A stretch of DNA of 28,563 nucleotides from Didymodactylos carnosus (Eukaryota > Rotifera > Eurotatoria > Philodinida > Philodinidae), in assembly GCA_905250885.1 (NCBI GenBank), contig CAJNOQ010001784.1, positions 1 to 28,563 on the forward strand, given 5' to 3'. The position numbers and the translations under genes are program-made. The notes below the pieces were generated by a model, which saw only the letters and a list, made by a program, of their open reading frames with translations, did no database searches and was not told the origin of the DNA. Positions 1 through 11,481 of the stretch are shown here, in pieces; within the stretch, counting starts at the first letter, position 1, and every line of letters starts with the position of its first letter.

Positions 1-840
1 CGGTAACGGAAAAGACCTGAGAAGAGATATTTTCGAATTAGTCATGTCCTTATGCTAATAAGTAACTTGCAAAAAAGATTTTTCTTCAACTCGTCTGCAA
101 AAAAACTCCAACCAAATCTATTTCGACTTCATATGATATCACTACATATACACTCGAAGGTGACTGATAATTATACCTAATCTAGAATCAAATTTAGAAT
201 TGTTTTACAGGGAATGCGGTAGGAACACGAATACACCTACCTTCCGTTTTAACTTTTACATATTCCTGATGACCAGATGCAAAGAATATTAGATAAAAAA
301 GCAAAAATAGTTTGAAAGATGAGTTATAATAACATCATCAATGCTATAATTTGTGAATATCAATTTGAGCTTTGTTTTAAAGTAAACAAGTAGGCGTTTC
401 AATAAACGGTATTCACAAAATAGTAAAATTAACAAATTCATGAAACAAAAATATTAAATTCTAATTTCGATGATATAAAATTGAGTCAAATATTTCTGCC
501 TAATATAACAATCTTTTAAATTCTTAACACAGGCAGAAAAACGTTTGACGTTTTCCTTCTCTTTGTTCGTCATTTCATTTGTTTTCTCGAAATGAAATAA
601 TAAATGTTAGCAAATTAAAATCAGTAAAACAAAAGCATCAGAACTAACTGCATGAACAAAACAAAAAAAAATAAAAATAATTGTGTTACACTTTAAGAGA
701 AATGAGATAGATTGTGGAAAGTAATGAAAAAATGAGTTCAAAAGATACATTTTATCAGAACAATAGCTATCGGAGTCAAAAATGAATATAAAAAAAAAAT
801 GATAGTAGAATGGACTGACATTTTAGGAAATCTTTATTGA
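1..840. other. Intergenic, downstream of the NudE gene
   Basis: This AT-rich stretch with many A-runs has no convincing open frame or splice-bounded exon on either strand. It holds the short 3' flank of the NudE-family gene, including its AATAAA signal at 833-838. I see nothing else I can support here. Confidence 0.6.
833..838 (-). terminator. Poly(A) signal of the NudE-family gene
   Basis: AATAAA on the minus strand starts only two bases after the TGA stop (841-843), so the 3' UTR would be very short. This is the only one of the five main genes for which I found a canonical hexamer just after the stop. Confidence 0.5.
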
Positions 841-2651
841 TCATGTTGCAGTTTCATTGTTATTTACATAATTATTCTGTTGTTGTTTCAATGTTACTGT
901 CGAGTTTCCACGTGGTCTTTGTGACGCTTTTCGCTGTGCAGCTAATGTTGCTTCAATAGCTGAAAAACGACGAAATGCTTCTGATATCATGTTTAAAGCA
1001 TGAATTCGTGTGCCGATCGTTACAGGTGTCGATATATCAGCGTATAATCCTCCGTTTGTAGTTCCACCATTACTATCGGTTTGTGAAGAAACATTAGATA
1101 ATTTTGAAGATAATGATGTTGGTATGGCGATTTTTGTGAACTCTGTATTTATTACTGATGATGATGGTGATTTTTTAGATGGAAATCCATTTTTATTATT
1201 ACTTGATAAAGAAGTTGTGTTGGATTTGAACTGCTGTTGACCGTTGACTAGATCTTCAAGTAGAAATGGATTAACGTAGACAGATTATACAAAAATGTGA
1301 TAACAGTGTACCTATCAGATAAACATGAAAGGGTACTGCAGAGACTGGTTTCTGTGAGAAACCGTAAGAATATCCAATACTGTCTCTTACACATGAAAAG
1401 AGGCTATAAAGATACTCATTTACTTTACATTGCGCATAGATGATGCAATGCCCATGATTTCAGACAATTTTTTTTTGCTATCGTCGCATAAAATTTTTGA
1501 TACGACTTATAGCATATAGCGGCGGTATTGTCCGTAAGACTTCGCACTTCAAAAACAGACTTTTTTGCGAAGAACAAAAAAGTTTTGGACAGGACCACCT
1601 CCCCGTTCTGAGATGCTAGCTGGCAGAATGTAGACAATGAACAGTGAATTTAGTTTTGCAGTTTACTTCAAACTTAAATTTGTGTATTTTAGTCCGCATT
1701 CGTACAAAATAAATTTTTGTCTTTGCCGATATTTTAAGTTTTAAGTTCCTATAATGGATTTCTTTCTGTTTGGATTTTCAAAGAGTACAGGCGTACATGA
1801 GCTTTAACCATTTATTTATAACGAACGCACGTCAATATGAGATCCGATCCGATGTATATGCATAGTAGAGTTTCTGTTTACAGCTCATATAGTTTATTTC
1901 GACAATAGGTTGGTTCTTTTCCACACTACCTTGTTGTTTTAGTTGCACGCCCATTTCTGCTTTTGTCATATCTAATATACTTTTCATTCTACTGCTATTT
2001 ATTGTTTCATCATGGTTTGTCGTTGTTGGTGATTGTTTGTTTTTGTGTAGTACGTCTAATTCTTCTCTTAAATCTCTTGTTTCATCTCTTAATCGTTGTA
2101 CTGTTTCAACTAGCTGAAAAACACATTGATGGTATAATTACTGAAATATCTACGTTATATTCAAATACCTGTTCTTTTTCGTCTAATTCATTTTCTAATA
2201 GTGCATTATGTTCTAATGCTTGATTTAATTGTTTTTCAAACGTTTCTAAACTAACAGCCAATGTTCGTTTTCCTCGTTCTAAATCATCATTTTGCTGTTC
2301 TAATTCTCGAATGTACATTGTTAACTTTTCATTTAAACTATTTTTTGTAGTTAATTCATTTTGCAAATGATCTATTCGTTTGTCGTATTGTTTTAGTGTT
2401 TGTTCTGTTCTATCGTGATATTGTTCGTTAGTTGTACGCTCCTGAAATAAATCCGATTGTAATCGACGATTTTGCTGTGTCAATTGTTCTAGTTGAGTCT
2501 CTAATTCTTGTTCGTACGTTAACGATGATGTTTGAAATTCATCATAATCATTTTCAATTTTTTCAAAACGTTCTTTATATTCTAAATAACGGGCGAGTGC
2601 TTGTTCAAATGTTACTGGTTGATCATTAAAGGAACTAATAATTGCAGACAT
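841..2651 (-). CDS. NDE1: NudE-family dynein/LIS1 cofactor (NDE1/NDEL1-like)
   Basis: Three exons: 2651-2169, 2113-1930 and 1253-841. The introns are 55 and 676 bp, the phases close, and the product is 359 aa against about 345 for human NDEL1. Exon 1 encodes a long coiled coil (about residues 20-190) with family-typical runs such as [17 protein letters not shown] and [19 protein letters not shown]. Exon 2 continues it with [19 protein letters not shown] Ser/Thr/Asn-rich linker follows, then a conserved C-terminal helix from residue 305 ([20 protein letters not shown]) that matches the ISALNIVGDLLRKVGALE region of NDEL1. In the known family the coiled coil binds LIS1 and dynein, acting in nuclear migration, spindle function and retrograde transport. 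The start is the first ATG of the open frame. The exon 3 acceptor could instead lie 6 bp further in (exon start 1247). The NDE1 versus NDEL1 name is arbitrary, because the two are vertebrate duplicates. Confidence 0.93.
1254..1929 (-). other. Intron 2 of the NudE-family gene
   Basis: This 676-bp intron is far longer than the 55-bp first intron. It contains one copy of a dispersed repeat (1624-1735) and a short hairpin around 1544-1577. The minus-strand open frame at 1425-1637 has no homology that I recognise and is not in phase-compatible splice context, so I read it as non-coding. Confidence 0.6.
1624..1735 (+). repeat. Dispersed repeat, copy A
   Basis: About 110 bp here match 22118-22222 in reverse complement. 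The shared core includes atttagttttgcagttta, followed about 35 bp later by attcgtacaaaat and a T-rich tail. The copies have scattered substitutions and small indels, so they are diverged. I cannot see termini or an open frame, so the class is unknown; a MITE or SINE fragment would fit. Confidence 0.6.
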
Positions 2652-3731
2652 TCCTCACTTGCCTATTTCAATATATACATCTAAAAATAAATAACAGAAA
2701 ATATATAATAAGCACCTTTTATGCGATGACTAAAAGTTTCAGAGCAGAAAAAAATCATATCATTTTGAGCACTGCTTCCACTTTTGTGTACAAGATAAAT
2801 GCCGATAAAAAAAAAGATGAAATGAATGCTATATATGCGTGAAATTGGTATATTATTTGTTCAATGCAAAAACTGACTGACTCAAACATTTCATGTTCTC
2901 TAAGGTTTTTTTATAGTATATTCATATCGAATTTTTCGTCTCTTTTTCTTTTGCTTGTATCGTAAAACTGAAAAACTTCTATTCTAAATAAGCATTTGAT
3001 AATAATCTATAATGAACGATACAAAGGTTAAAAAAGACATAAAAAAAGAAAACGATAAATGGTAAAATGAAGGTTGATTAGAGTCACACATTTTTTGCTT
3101 TGATTTTGAATTTTATCTTCTAAATATAATGGACAACTCATGAACAAAAACGATGTTATCAAAAGGATAGAAGCAACAAAACTTAAAATTCAATCATTTG
3201 CCTGTTGTACAGTTAGAATAGAACATGTAAGTAATGTGCTTGACAATAACAGGTGCTGGACAGAACAATCAAGCCTTCTATGAATTCCATTTTAGAAAAA
3301 TTCAATTTTTGTTTCATTGTGCAGAATGTTTTTGAACAAATAAAACGAATCACATTTACTTCAAAAATACATTGTTCAAATAAGCAAAACCTATTTCTTA
3401 TAACAGTATATTTTGTCAATATGACTGTACAAATTATCATTGGTATCGAAGAGACCATATTCAAAAAGGTTGTCATACACCTGTAGAATAAAGATATGAA
3501 AGATCCAAATCAGAATAGTGATTTCAACACACAATCCTAGCTAGAAAAATCAGGAAAAACATAAAATATGTTTTTCGTGCAAAAAAAAAGGAACACAATC
3601 ATTGTACATGGTGAGTTATGATACTCTTGACACTTCCTTCGAACTGTATGAGATACGTTCTTATATATTCAAAAATAATTCAATACGGTCAAAATATGAA
3701 ATACATAAACTACTTAGGGAAGTCGAAAAAC

Positions 3732-4040
3732 TTCTGTCACTTCTAAAAAGGATCTGGTTGGTTAAGATCAAGAATCTCCTATACACTCTAATATCATTGT
3801 TTAAAAATTCAGACGTTGGCGGGTAAGAATCTGTCATCAGAATATCTTCAAGTATTTTCCTTTCAGGAAAAACCAGAGCTTTTCTCATAGAGATGTGCAA
3901 ACAAGCAGAAGTTCAGTAAACCGGCTATAACTCAAAAATTAACACATGTCTATCAGTGTCTGGGCTTTTAAACGATGATATGCAAGTGTATAGGAGATTC
4001 TTGATCTTAACCAACCGGATCCTTTTTAGAAGTGACAGAA
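3732..4040. repeat. Foldback element with 83-bp arms
   Basis: 3732-3814 and 3958-4040 are reverse complements, 83 bp each, with the first 50 or so bases almost identical (for example gttggttaagatcaagaatc on the plus strand of the left arm). Mismatches increase toward the 143-bp loop. Weaker similarity continues outward to about 3711 and 4061. No transposase frame is present, so it is probably a non-autonomous foldback or MITE copy. Confidence 0.8.
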
Positions 4041-4441
4041 TTTTTTAACTGACCTACGTAAATTAAGGTGAATGAAAACATCCAAGAAACACACAAAAGT
4101 GAAAAAAATGCTTAATAATGCCAAACTGAAGATCTATTTTGACAGTAACAATAGACAAGATCACGATGTACGAACAGTTACAACATAAAAGAAAAACTGA
4201 CATATATTTATAAGTAATACACAAGAAACATCTTTTTTTTCTTCTACTCCATATCATATAAGATATTATACAATTCTGTTATACATTTAGTTAGATTTAG
4301 TTGTTTTTGTACAACAGGACTAAAGTACATGGGAAATAGAAATATCTTTAAAATATCAAATAGAATATATACGAACAAGTTAGTATGAAAATGGTTGTAT
4401 TACTAAGGTAAATAAATTATACATATATCGCTCGGTTATAG

Positions 4442-4482
4442 GAAGTAAAAAAGAAGAAAAAAGAAAAAGAAAAAAAAATAAA
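4442..4482. repeat. Purine-rich low-complexity tract
   Basis: An almost pure A/G run on the plus strand, so poly-pyrimidine in the 3' flank of the CEPT1 transcript, just beyond the stop codon at 4516. Confidence 0.7.
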
Positions 4483-4515
4483 TTATCAAGAACTCAAGAA
4501 CTTGTACGTCTTTTC

Positions 4516-7500
4516 TTAATTTTTGTGTTGTTGTGTGGATGGTTGCACCGGTTTTGTTACTGGCTTTATTCGAAAACATGATATATCGAGAAAGTCACAT
4601 AATTCTTGACACACCTTAATGTTGTACCTCAACAAATCAAATACGGAATAGACCTGAAATAGAAAAACACATCGGGTAGACAATTACTACTTTAAAAATA
4701 ATGTATGGCATTTCCCACAGCTCCAACTGTCAGACATACAACTGTTTTAAGCGAAGTTTGTGTGAGTCTATGAAAATTCGCTAATCACATTATTCTTGCT
4801 TGATATGGATTTTAGAAAAACAGGATTTTTCTTAAACATGTAAATCAGCGCCATACAAATCTAGTCTCAAATCTGTTGTAGCTACTATGATTGACGAGAA
4901 GAAAGCAAAATAAAAAGAGAGTTAAACTTCTGAGTGTCACTTTACAAGACAAGAGTTTCAAATGATTCTAAGAATTGTAATAGTTCCAGCACCATCCTTA
5001 AATATAAGACTAGTCTAAGATAAATGAGAAGTGATATCTTCAAAGTAGTCTGAAAGCGAAACAAACTTCAAATTTACGATACCTCGAGATTGAAAGTTGC
5101 TTTATCGACCACGGAATTCTCAAACGATATGCTTTAGTAATTTGAAAATTGCCAAAGAGGAAGAATTATTGAATTGCTGAATTTAGATCCTAATCCACAG
5201 GGTACAGTTGTAATATTTCAACTAGAGCTGAATCTATTTCATAGGTAACTAATTGCTATCATCACAGTTTTGCATGCGAAGTGTTTATCTTACTCGTACT
5301 TTAGTTCGAAAAAGTGAAATTAGGGTGGCCTAGGGACCATGCAGTCAAATACTGTTATTAATGATCAGCATATGACGAAAACTACGTATTGCTAGTAGTT
5401 GTCAGCGAACATTTTGGAAAATAGACCTCAAGTATCTTACAATTTGCTGTGACCTCCTTAGTATGTGTAAAAATCAAAGCCAAAACTAAGAAAATTCAAG
5501 GGATATGGAAATAATCAAAGCTTTGTGTATATTTGAATTGAACGTCCTGATATATTCGTGAAAATAAAGCGTCTATTTCGAGGAATCTGATATCTACTCT
5601 CAAGACAAGTGTTTATCATAGATAAGATTGTATAAACTTACTACAAATAACCATAGAATAATATGTTCGTTGATTGTTGTGTTCAGGTATTGATTTATAC
5701 ATAAAACGAGTGGCCCAACATAAGAACTATCCCACGTGTTTAATGCACTTCTTGACATATGAGCAACCTAAAAAATAGGATAGTCAAAGTTTAGACAAAT
5801 AACATGAAATATTTCTTCCGCTTACAATAAGTCGATTTGTTATTTTCGAAAATACAAATCCATACGCAACAAGATATAATGATGTATGTTCTTCTAATAA
5901 ATCAGCTTTTGAACAATTTGCAGCGGCCATACTGAATGCAATCAAGATAAATATTGGAATAGCTGGAAATACAATGCTGGTACCCTAAAATAAAACACAA
6001 CAACAATGAAATATAAATTTATGTATTTATTATACATAAAATTTTCTTCTTCAACCAAAGAGATAGAAGAGGTAGATCAGAACCTGACGCTTTATAGAAG
6101 ATGGTGCTCAACAGATAACTGTTTTTCTATATCATAAATTTTCCAGAAGATGGCTAACAAGGGATATTTTCAAGTGCATCACCAAAGTTTCATTGAAATA
6201 TTTTGTGCATACTAATAATGAATGTGGTGTACGGTCACAAATATAGCACAGTGGGCATTCAGGTGGAAATTTAGAAAAAAATAGTGAGCTTGCTTTTTCG
6301 TAATTTAAATAGTGTTTCATATACTTCGAATGACGGCCGATTTAATAGCGGAAAATTTTTTATTCTACGACTTTTCCTTCTATAAAAGATTTGAAATGCA
6401 AAAACACCATATAAATGCGCTACTTTTTCGGAAAATTTCGATTTTTATTGAAGGATAGTAAATTAGATTAGTTAGTAAATCATATTTGAAAAGAACACAG
6501 TCAGGCGAATACGAAATAAAAAAGAATTTTGTTTTTCGAGTGAAACTTAAGAGTTTTGGAATGGATTCTTTCGAAAACGGTCTAGGCTGTAAAGGCTCTC
6601 TCCGGTATTTTGAGAACGCGCAGCTTAGCACAGGACTGAACTAACATATTTTTATACCAAAATGTTCCTCGCGAGACCGTGCATCTATGGTGAATGCGCA
6701 AAAGTACGCATATTTTCCTGGACTGAGATATTGGTTTTCCAAAATCCCTCGGTTTTTGAGATAAACTGACCTTTCGCACTCAAAGAACATTTTTTCCTAC
6801 ATGATATATATATATATTCAGAATCACCGTGAAAAACTATAAGGATGGTATATAATTCATCTGACTTCGGTCCTTCCGTTCTGAATTCTATAAATTTTCT
6901 GGGATTCACACGAAGAACTTTCCGTTGAAAATTTAAAATTCAAGAGAGAAACCGTGGAGGGTCTGAAAAAACTGCTTCTATAGGTTATCGACGTTGCTCT
7001 ATCCAATGGAATGGTTTTTCAGTTTAAAAACGTTTTTCAAAGGGTTTTCCACAAATCCGGTCTCTGGAGAACCCACTGGGAAACTTTGTCGAAACTGGAA
7101 AACTCTTTCATTGGAAAGAGAATCGTCAAAAACCTATAGAAAGTGCTTCAGATAATTTCAGTCTATTTATAAAGTTAATGTCCGCCTGCTCTAGCGAAAA
7201 ATGCGCACTGTGTCTAGTGACCCTAACTGTCACTGTCAAATGGTTGCTAAGTAATGATTTTTTTCTGTCAGGAGTTTCCTATATCAGATTTTTCACAGCA
7301 TTGTTATTTAGCTAAAACCATCACGAATGTTTTGTAGATCAGCATCATAGCTACACTTCGGTACGTCTTCGAACCTTAGATCACACTTTTTTAAAGACTT
7401 GTAAAAGTTTCTAAAAATCAGAGCGCGATCTGAATAGGAAAATTTTTCTAAGTATATCATATTGGATACTAGAAAGGATATGTTAATTTTAAATATTTAA

Positions 7501-9607
7501 TTCGATAGATTTCGTTCGAATATACGTGTAGTAACGTTGAGTTGAGACAGACAACCCGTGTCTGTACATATCTATCTGAGTAGCTTTTTTATAAAATCAA
7601 AACATCTTCATTGATATTTCTGATTCTTAAAAACTTTTACAAGTTTTTAAAAAAATGTGATCTGAGGTTCGAAGACATACCGAAGTGTAGCTCTGATGCT
7701 GATCTACAAAACATTCGTGATGGTTTTAGCTAAATAACAATGCTGTGAAAAATCTGATATAGGAAACTCCTGACAGAAAAAAATCATTACTTAGCAACCA
7801 TTTGACAGTGACAGTTAGGGTCACTATATTTGTGACCGTACAGCACGTTCAACTTTAGTATGCTTTACTTTTTTTTAGTCTGCTAACTTCGGGTTTCTTT
7901 AATATTCCATACTTCTTCAACACGTAGCATCAAAATGCTACTTACAGCGAAATATGAAAGGCGATTGGACGACCAAAGGTTTGCAAGTTAGTGAGCCCTT
8001 CTTCATTATAATCTGGGCAAAAACACTCATGTGGAGACCATGGTTGCGGAAAACATGGTATTATAGCTAACTGAAAACTAGCCAGCTAAGTTAACCACAT
8101 AGCGGTTCTAAAGAAAAATACCAGAACAAACTGGAATCCACATCGAGATAATAAGTTTTGCTAACAAAAAAATGAGTACAATTTAGAAGAACGTGCTTTT
8201 AGCCATTACTCTGATAGAAGCTCAGTAACCATTGACTTCAAAGCATTTAGGATCGATTCACGTCTACTTACAGCAACCGATGCTCCGTTTCTTCCACATC
8301 CCCCTCTTGCTATTGTACTGCAATTATTATATGAACTCCATAATGTTGAACCAATTATTAGAACCGCAGCAAATATACGAAATTCAAATTGAAGAAATGG
8401 AATCTAAGTATAAAAAAAAAGTGTAAAGCTTGTTTTATTTTTTATCACAGTGGACATGTTTTACATACAGATTTAGTCCAAAATTCGGGATATATGCCAC
8501 TAATTATATAAACAGTGATAAAACTAAATTGTGCTTCTGTACAATCAAGTCTAAAATCAGAATAAATCACTGGTGATTTTGTCAACCCAATAAAAGAAAT
8601 TACCTTCCAAAACGAAGTTTACCGGATACATAAGTTTGCCAATGTGCACAATAAAATGCAAAATAAGAAAACATACAAGCCCAAAACATTAACCAGGGAT
8701 AGACGCCCAACTGAACGCCACAGCAGCAGGCTATTGTGACAAAAACTAAAATAATAGAAAAATGTATAATACTGAGTCAGAGAAACAATCTATATTTTCT
8801 TACCAGCCGACACAGAATCGCATCCATGATCAAAAAGCTCTAAAATTTGAATTACATTGGGATGTTGTACTTTTTTTTAGCAATGTATTTTCTTACCTCC
8901 TAGAGGCGACTGAGAATTGGTTCGTCTTGCTTGTTTTCCGTCGATGGCGTCAAGTGATTGATAAAAAAATAACCCAAATGCTGTAAATATGTACATCCAT
9001 CGAGAACACTAAAATAATAAGAGAATTCAAAAGTAACCTGATGTGAGACAAGTGAATTATTGACTGTGCATAGAGTAAAGTATAATACTTCTTGATATGT
9101 TTCGATATGTTTCTTAATATGATTATAAAATAAACACTTCCTTATTTTCTTCTTTAAAAGATCCCATACAATATATTACAAATAATATTTGCTTGGAGAT
9201 CAAATAAGCAGCTTGGATGAGCAAATTTAACAAAGAAAGACTCTCTATTAATGTGTTTTTCATTCTATTAGATAAACAAACTTATTTGTTCTTACCGGTT
9301 CTTTTGCTCCGTCAGTTGTCACCATTAACAGAATACTTGTTCCAATATTTAATGCTAGTCCAACAATTGTCAATAGATTAGGTGCCACCCATAGTGGACA
9401 ATATTGAACGAGCCATGTCCAAAATTTTTGCATAAGTGGATCAAATAACGTAATACCTTCTGACGCATATTTATGTTCTTTTAAACGAACTAATTGTTCT
9501 TCAGTCAATACAACTGGCATTTTACGTACAACATGTTCAACATCTGTTTTGAGTTGTTCAGTACGTTGCTTAAATTGTTGTAGATTAATATTATGTTTAG
9601 TCGCCAT
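4516..9607 (-). CDS. CEPT1: Choline/ethanolamine phosphotransferase (CEPT1-like)
   Basis: Nine exons: 9607-9296, 9008-8897, 8839-8804, 8745-8604, 8550-8469, 8403-8272, 5984-5826, 5767-5642 and 4653-4516. All phases close, giving 412 aa (human CEPT1 is 416). The CDP-alcohol phosphatidyltransferase signature DG(x)2AR(x)8G(x)3D(x)3D is intact: D127, G128, A131, R132, G141, D145, D149. Other family runs are [46 protein letters not shown] and [11 protein letters not shown], and the protein has several hydrophobic segments. The known reaction transfers phosphocholine or phosphoethanolamine from the CDP-alcohol to diacylglycerol in ER/Golgi-type membranes, the last step of the Kennedy pathway. The start ATG heads the exon that carries the conserved N-terminal region. 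A candidate 5' UTR acceptor lies near 9710. A choline-only CHPT1 paralogue cannot be excluded from sequence alone. Confidence 0.95.
4654..5641 (-). other. Intron 8 of CEPT1
   Basis: A 988-bp intron between the exon ending in LFV and the last exon starting [11 protein letters not shown] found no conserved coding segment, clear repeat or open frame in it. Confidence 0.7.
6801..6817. repeat. Short AT dinucleotide repeat
   Basis: An alternating AT run inside CEPT1 intron 6. It is a simple microsatellite. Confidence 0.6.
6973..7145. repeat. Imperfect internal hairpin of the older element
   Basis: On the plus strand, tctataggtt near 6975 and its complement aacctataga near 7131 bracket two imperfectly matching arms of about 70-85 bp. 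They share a ccaatg.(g/a)a.(t/g)..tttt.cagttt-like stretch and fold toward an inner segment near 7060-7080. It probably belongs to the older element that surrounds it. Confidence 0.5.
7217..7824. mobile_element. Foldback MITE flanked by TA duplication
   Basis: The arms run 7217-7421 and 7620-7824, 205 bp each. They start gtgaccctaactgtcactg, with the outer 130 or so bases identical and about seven mismatches in total. The loop is 198 bp. TA at 7215-7216 and 7825-7826 marks a two-base target duplication, as made by Tc1/mariner-type transposases. No coding capacity is visible, so it would need a transposase from elsewhere. High arm identity suggests a recent insertion. Confidence 0.85.
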
Positions 9608-11481
9608 AACTGTTATACAAATAAAGAAACTGATAAAGACAAAACAATAAAATAATGATAATAAACAACAAAAACGGATTATTTAGTATTCGTTGCTACG
9701 TGTAGATCTGAAAAGAAAAAATGTTTCGCATGAATGATTAAATTTAAGTATCAAACTTATTTTTTCTATTCAATATCAATTACATCAACATTTTAGTTGG
9801 CAAAAAAACAGTGGACTTGATTTTAATCATATCAAATTCTCCAATAAAATAAACATCATCGAACATCCCATTGTAATCATAACAGATTAAAAGGGATTAT
9901 TAAGCTTTCGATACACTTTTTTTTTATTCTCAATAGTGGATAGTAACAATTTCATGAGTTCAATGATAATTAGTAATAATGAGTTTTTATGTAGATGATC
10001 GTCAAAGAAATGGTTATTAGGTGAATAGCTAGTAGTCGATACTTGTCGGTCAGATGATTAATACAGAAACATTAAATTAGTTAAAATGCGTATATTCATT
10101 GATTAAACTATATAAAATTTTACCAGTGAATATTGTTAATCAAGGCACAAAATATAATTCTTTTGTTCACATTTTTTTAAATGGATCATAAGAAAGAATG
10201 ATTCATACTTGTAAGCATTTGAAAATAGAAAATTTTTTTTTTACCAGAGTATAATATGAAAAGGAAAAGAAAAGAGAAGAAAAAACGAATCCTTTCAAGG
10301 TCAAAATAACATTACACCTTCAAAACAGAAAGAAAGAAAAAAAGACATTCTAGATTTACTTTCTTTTACAATAGAATAGCGAAAAAATATTATATGTTCA
10401 CTTTTCAATAGTCCCCAGTATCTATTTCTTTGGATTTCGATATCTGATATTCATTTGTTAGAAATCGCACATATTTTCAAGCAAAATTTTATAATATCTT
10501 AATAAAAATGAGATCAAAGTGTAGGAATATTTAAGCAGTATGCGATGGAGTTTATCGAAGTAGTTTTCGATTGCTCAGCAAGATCTACTTAGATGATAAA
10601 AACAGTTGTTTAAGATGACTATTAGACTAAATAATATTGAATATAAACGAGTAGTTTCTTAACTTCTGACAAAATACTTAAGTTTCCTATTGCATCCACA
10701 TTATTAATAATCTCCTGAAATAAGATTAGATATTGTTTAGTTTTAATTATCAGTGTCCATAACAACTACTTACACATAAATAAGTGAAGATCAGTATAAT
10801 TGTGTAAATGGAAAAACAAACAAAAATTATTCAATCGTAGAAAGTTTACAAAAAAAGAATATTTATAATAAATGTTTAAATAGAAGTTATTTCTTTTATC
10901 GTATCACAGTTAGAAAGAGAGAAGAACTAGTTGACATAAATAAAATAAACAGGACATGGAACGTATAAACTGTGCACATGTTAAAATATCAGTGGATAAC
11001 ACTTAGGAGTAAAAATAACAAAGTTCAAAACAAAAATAGATCACTAGAAAAAATACTACAGCATACATCATCTATTGGAATCAGCAAATCATTCTCATTG
11101 GATACGGTTAACATATAATAAAAAGGGTAAAACTAAGACAGTAGTTAAATACTATCTGTATCAAACAAAAAGCTTTTTCTTTAATGCAATACGTCCTAGT
11201 TTTTCCAGAACAAGAAGAAAGAATGATGTCTCGATGAAATGCAAAACCACTAGGAATCATAGAATTAGAAATAACTGTCTGTATTTTTACATTGATAACT
11301 TTCAAACATAAGAATAGTTTTCTTTTTTTTCCATACAATTGATTTTAAGAAAAATGAAATTTTTCTCTCTCTTCGATAAGATTCATAATCCTACTATTTA
11401 CTAACCAATCCATGATTATAAATGTTAAATATTTTGTAAATGCACTTTGTCTATTGAGAAGTTGTAGCATCGTCAGATCGA
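9608..11481. other. Intergenic region between CEPT1 and ZDHHC17
   Basis: This is the CEPT1 upstream side and the ZDHHC17 3' flank. A plausible 5' UTR splice acceptor for CEPT1 (T-rich tract then cag, minus strand) lies near 9709-9711. A purine-rich tract spans about 10258-10345. The overlapping frames at 11075-11338 lack coding character. Nothing else can be supported. Confidence 0.55.
10258..10345. repeat. Purine-rich low-complexity tract
   Basis: Repeated GAAAA/AGAAA units on the plus strand, broken by about 40 bases of mixed sequence. Simple low-complexity DNA. Confidence 0.5.

Larger units (their letters stand above)
2652..4515. other. Intergenic region between the NudE and CEPT1 genes
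   Basis: The promoter side of the NudE gene and the 3' flank of the CEPT1 gene both lie here. The frames at 3213-3486 overlap on both strands and are low complexity. The only structured feature is the foldback at 3711-4061. A purine-rich A/G tract occupies 4442-4482. Confidence 0.55.
6207..7863. mobile_element. Older inverted-repeat element, interrupted by a MITE
   Basis: 6207-6259 is the reverse complement of a split arm, 7199-7216 plus 7827-7863. The two parts join exactly once the inserted MITE and one TA are removed. Shared runs include tatatttgtgaccgtac and agtatgc at the outer end. The arms are about 53 bp and clearly diverged. The interior has no transposase frame that I recognise. 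No clear target duplication is visible outside the arms, so class and true ends are uncertain. Confidence 0.65.
5985..8271 (-). other. Intron 6 of CEPT1, filled by mobile-element DNA
   Basis: At 2287 bp this is the longest intron in the window; most of the gene's other introns are 53-65 bp. Its length is explained largely by a two-layer inverted-repeat structure at 6207-7863. Small frames at 6132-6909 are not conserved and lie inside the element. Confidence 0.8.

Noticed and set aside
1010-1240. Plus-strand 76-aa frame
   Set aside because: It is antisense to exon 3 of the NudE-family gene, which has clear homology.
1425-1637. Minus-strand 70-aa frame in NudE intron 2
   Set aside because: No recognised homology. 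It overlaps the dispersed repeat, and including it would break the splice phase.
3213-3486. Overlapping frames on both strands
   Set aside because: Low-complexity AT-rich sequence without splice context or homology; mutual shadows.
6132-6909. Several minus-strand frames of 60-80 aa in CEPT1 intron 6
   Set aside because: They lie inside a non-coding inverted-repeat element and resemble no transposase.
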